In this document: positions 7,247-8,701 of the stretch, piece after piece
Numbering within the stretch: the first letter of the stretch is position 1
Layout of the letters: every line of letters starts with the position of its first letter
Made by a program: the position numbers and the translations under genes
NCBI GenBank assembly: GCA_051646105.1
Contig: JBOFCO010000173.1
Span: 1 to 8,701 of the forward strand
Direction of reading: 5' to 3'
Length of the DNA: 8,701 bases
From: JBOFCO01 sp051646105
GTDB taxonomy: Bacteria; Pseudomonadota; Alphaproteobacteria; Rhodobacterales; Rhodobacteraceae
The notes under the pieces: model-generated
Told to the model about the DNA's origin: nothing
The model's database searches: none
Seen by the model: only the letters and a program-made list of their open reading frames with translations

Positions 7247-7250
7247 ATGA
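7197..7250 (+). CDS. Possible 17-codon upstream ORF of gltX
   Basis: The frame reads MIAKANARMVSERLRLP and stops at TGA 7248-7250, overlapping the gltX ATG (7247-7249) as ATGA. AGGA at 7187-7190 lies 6 nt before its ATG, a better-placed ribosome site than anything near gltX itself. It could be a leader peptide that couples translation into gltX, or simply a relic of a duplicated start region. The product is rather basic and resembles no attenuator peptide I know (no run of one amino acid). No terminator-like hairpin follows it. An inner ATG at 7221 would give a 9-residue version. Confidence 0.3.
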   Translation: MIAKANARMVSERLRLP

Positions 7251-8653
7251 CTGCCCCAAAACCCGTCGTTGCCCGCTTTGCCCCCTCGCCCACCGGCTAT
7301 CTTCATATTGGCGGGGCGCGGACGGCGTTGTTCAACTGGCTTTATGCGCGCGGACGTGGTGGCAGGTTCCTGCTGCGGATCGAAGACACCGACCGGGAAC
7401 GTTCCACGCCGGAAGCAACCGCGGCGATCCTGAAAGGTTTGCGCTGGCTGGGGCTGGATTGGGATGGCGAGGCGGTCAGCCAGTTCGAGCAGCGCCACCG
7501 TCATGCGGATGTCGCGCGTGAAATGCTGGCACGTGGTGCAGCCTACAAATGTTTCTGCACACAGCAGGAAATCGAGGCGTTCCGCGAGACAGCGCGGGCC
7601 GAAGGACGATCAACCCTGTTTCAAAGCCCCTGGCGTGATGCTGATCCTGCCACACATCCCGATCTGCCCTTTGTCATCCGCCTGAAAGCCCCGCGCGAAG
7701 GTCAGACTGTGATAGAGGACGCCGTGCAGGGCCGGGTTACATTCGGCAACGATCAGCTTGATGACATGGTTTTGCTGCGCTCGGACGGGACGCCTACATA
7801 TATGCATGCCGTGGTTGTGGATGATCACGACATGGGCGTAACCCATGTCATCCGGGGCGACGATCATCTGAACAACGCCGCCCGGCAGACCCAGATTTAT
7901 CAAGCGATGGGTTGGGATGTGCCGGTCTGGGCACATATCCCGCTGATTCACGGCATCGATGGCAAGAAACTGTCGAAGCGGCACGGCGCTGTGGGCCTGG
8001 AGGAATATCAGGCGATGGGCTATCCCGCCGCCGGTCTGCGCAACTATCTGGCCCGGCTGGGTTGGAGCCATGGCGATGACGAATTCTTTACCGACGCGCA
8101 GGCGAAGGAGTGGTTCGACCTGTCCGGAATCGGCCGCGCGCCGGCCCGGCTTGATTTCAAAAAGCTGGAAAACATCAGCGGCCAGCATATCGCCGCGACA
8201 AATGATTCCGATCTGATGGCCGAATATCTGGCATATCGGGACGCGGCGGGGGAGCAGCCCATTTCGCAAATGCAGCAAGATCGATTGCTCAAAGCGATGC
8301 CGGAAGTGAAAGCACGGGCAAAGACGTTGCAAGATCTTGGAGATAAAGCGAATTTTGCGCTGATTGGCCGCCCGGTGACGCCTGATGAGAAAGCTTTGCA
8401 GGCGCTTGATCCGGTATCCCGTGGTATACTGAAAGAATTGACGCCGCACCTGCAAAATGCTAGCTGGGATCGTGAGGCGCTGGAAACAGCGGTCGCCGGT
8501 GTGGCCGAGGCCCATGGGATGGGACTGGGCAAACTGGCCGCCCCGCTGCGTGCCGCCCTCGCGGGGCGAAGCACCTCGCCCAGTGTGTTCGACATGATGC
8601 TGGTTCTGGGCCGGGATGAAACCATCGCCCGGATCGGGGATCAAGCGGCCTGA
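7247..8653 (+). CDS. gltX: Glutamyl-tRNA synthetase
   Basis: This class I synthetase charges tRNA-Glu with glutamate and, in bacteria lacking GlnRS, often also tRNA-Gln before amidation by GatCAB. The 468-residue length is normal. The Rossmann fold begins with RFAPSPTGYLHIGGARTALFN (HIGH-type signature HIGG at 20-23) and FLLRIEDTDRER at 41-52. RGDDHLNNAARQ is at 203-214, and the KMSKS-type loop KKLSKRHG is at 240-247. A helical anticodon-binding region follows from about 320 to the end. Of the zinc-site cysteines of E. coli GluRS, only Cys102 and Cys104 are here. The start is fixed at ATG 7247, since an in-frame TAA lies at 7211-7213 with no ATG, GTG or TTG between. AAAGG at 7231-7235 is a weak, distant ribosome site. 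A stretch in the 3' third is less GC-rich than the rest. Confidence 0.96.
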   Translation: MTAPKPVVARFAPSPTGYLHIGGARTALFNWLYARGRGGRFLLRIEDTDRERSTPEATAAILKGLRWLGLDWDGEAVSQFEQRHRHADVAREMLARGAAYKCFCTQQEIEAFRETARAEGRSTLFQSPWRDADPATHPDLPFVIRLKAPREGQTVIEDAVQGRVTFGNDQLDDMVLLRSDGTPTYMHAVVVDDHDMGVTHVIRGDDHLNNAARQTQIYQAMGWDVPVWAHIPLIHGIDGKKLSKRHGAVGLEEYQAMGYPAAGLRNYLARLGWSHGDDEFFTDAQAKEWFDLSGIGRAPARLDFKKLENISGQHIAATNDSDLMAEYLAYRDAAGEQPISQMQQDRLLKAMPEVKARAKTLQDLGDKANFALIGRPVTPDEKALQALDPVSRGILKELTPHLQNASWDREALETAVAGVAEAHGMGLGKLAAPLRAALAGRSTSPSVFDMMLVLGRDETIARIGDQAA

Positions 8654-8701
8654 TGCCAACCGGCCAGGCCGATCCAACGGGGTAGTGCCGCGCAGGCCCG
8701 C

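Noticed and set aside
7610..8677. A 355-codon minus-strand open frame antisense to gltX
   Set aside because: It is a shadow frame. The product has no recognisable family, and gltX motifs run through the same bases.
8653..8685. Ten-codon ORF overlapping the gltX stop (MPTGQADPTG)
   Set aside because: It is too short, has no ribosome site of note, and occurs in a 48-nt tail where nothing else can be supported. Chance is the simplest explanation.

Overview
The window is GC-rich chromosomal DNA holding eight complete genes and the tail of a ninth, packed with almost no spare space. Protein sequences and gene order (trpG-trpD-[ung]-trpC-moaC-moeA-lexA, convergent comEC, then gltX) point to an alphaproteobacterium. 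Rhodobacteraceae (Paracoccus/Rhodobacter-like) is most likely, from recall of family sequences rather than from any search. A direct-repeat LexA operator of the alphaproteobacterial GAAC-N7-GAAC type supports this independently.

Left part (1-4263, + strand): a probable single transcript. The end of trpG overlaps trpD by ATGA, trpD overlaps ung by ATGA, a 63-nt gap separates ung from trpC, trpC and moaC are 4 nt apart, and moaC overlaps moeA by ATGA. TrpG, TrpD and TrpC act in tryptophan synthesis (anthranilate supply, phosphoribosylation, indole ring closure). MoaC and MoeA act early and late in molybdenum cofactor synthesis. Ung, a uracil-DNA glycosylase, is the odd member and sits inside the trp pair.

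Middle (4264-5039, + strand): lexA, the SOS repressor, has its own sigma70-like promoter. Three GAAC half-sites at exact 11-bp steps lie across the -10 element, so the gene is almost certainly autoregulated. Its GTG start follows a clear AGGAG.

Right part: comEC (5033-7177, - strand) encodes a polytopic DNA-uptake channel and collides tail to tail with lexA, overlapping it by 7 nt. gltX (7247-8653, + strand) encodes a glutamyl-tRNA synthetase. The 69-bp divergent comEC/gltX spacer holds a possible 17-codon upstream ORF overlapping the gltX start by ATGA, and ATTGCC occurs four times in this short span.

The last 48 nt after gltX show no supportable feature. No gene-free stretch exceeds 100 bases. 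There are no RNA genes, mobile elements or CRISPR arrays. The window is mostly a conserved housekeeping locus, and I found no undescribed multi-gene system. The most useful observations are the triple lexA operator, the placement of ung, and the unusual gltX leader.
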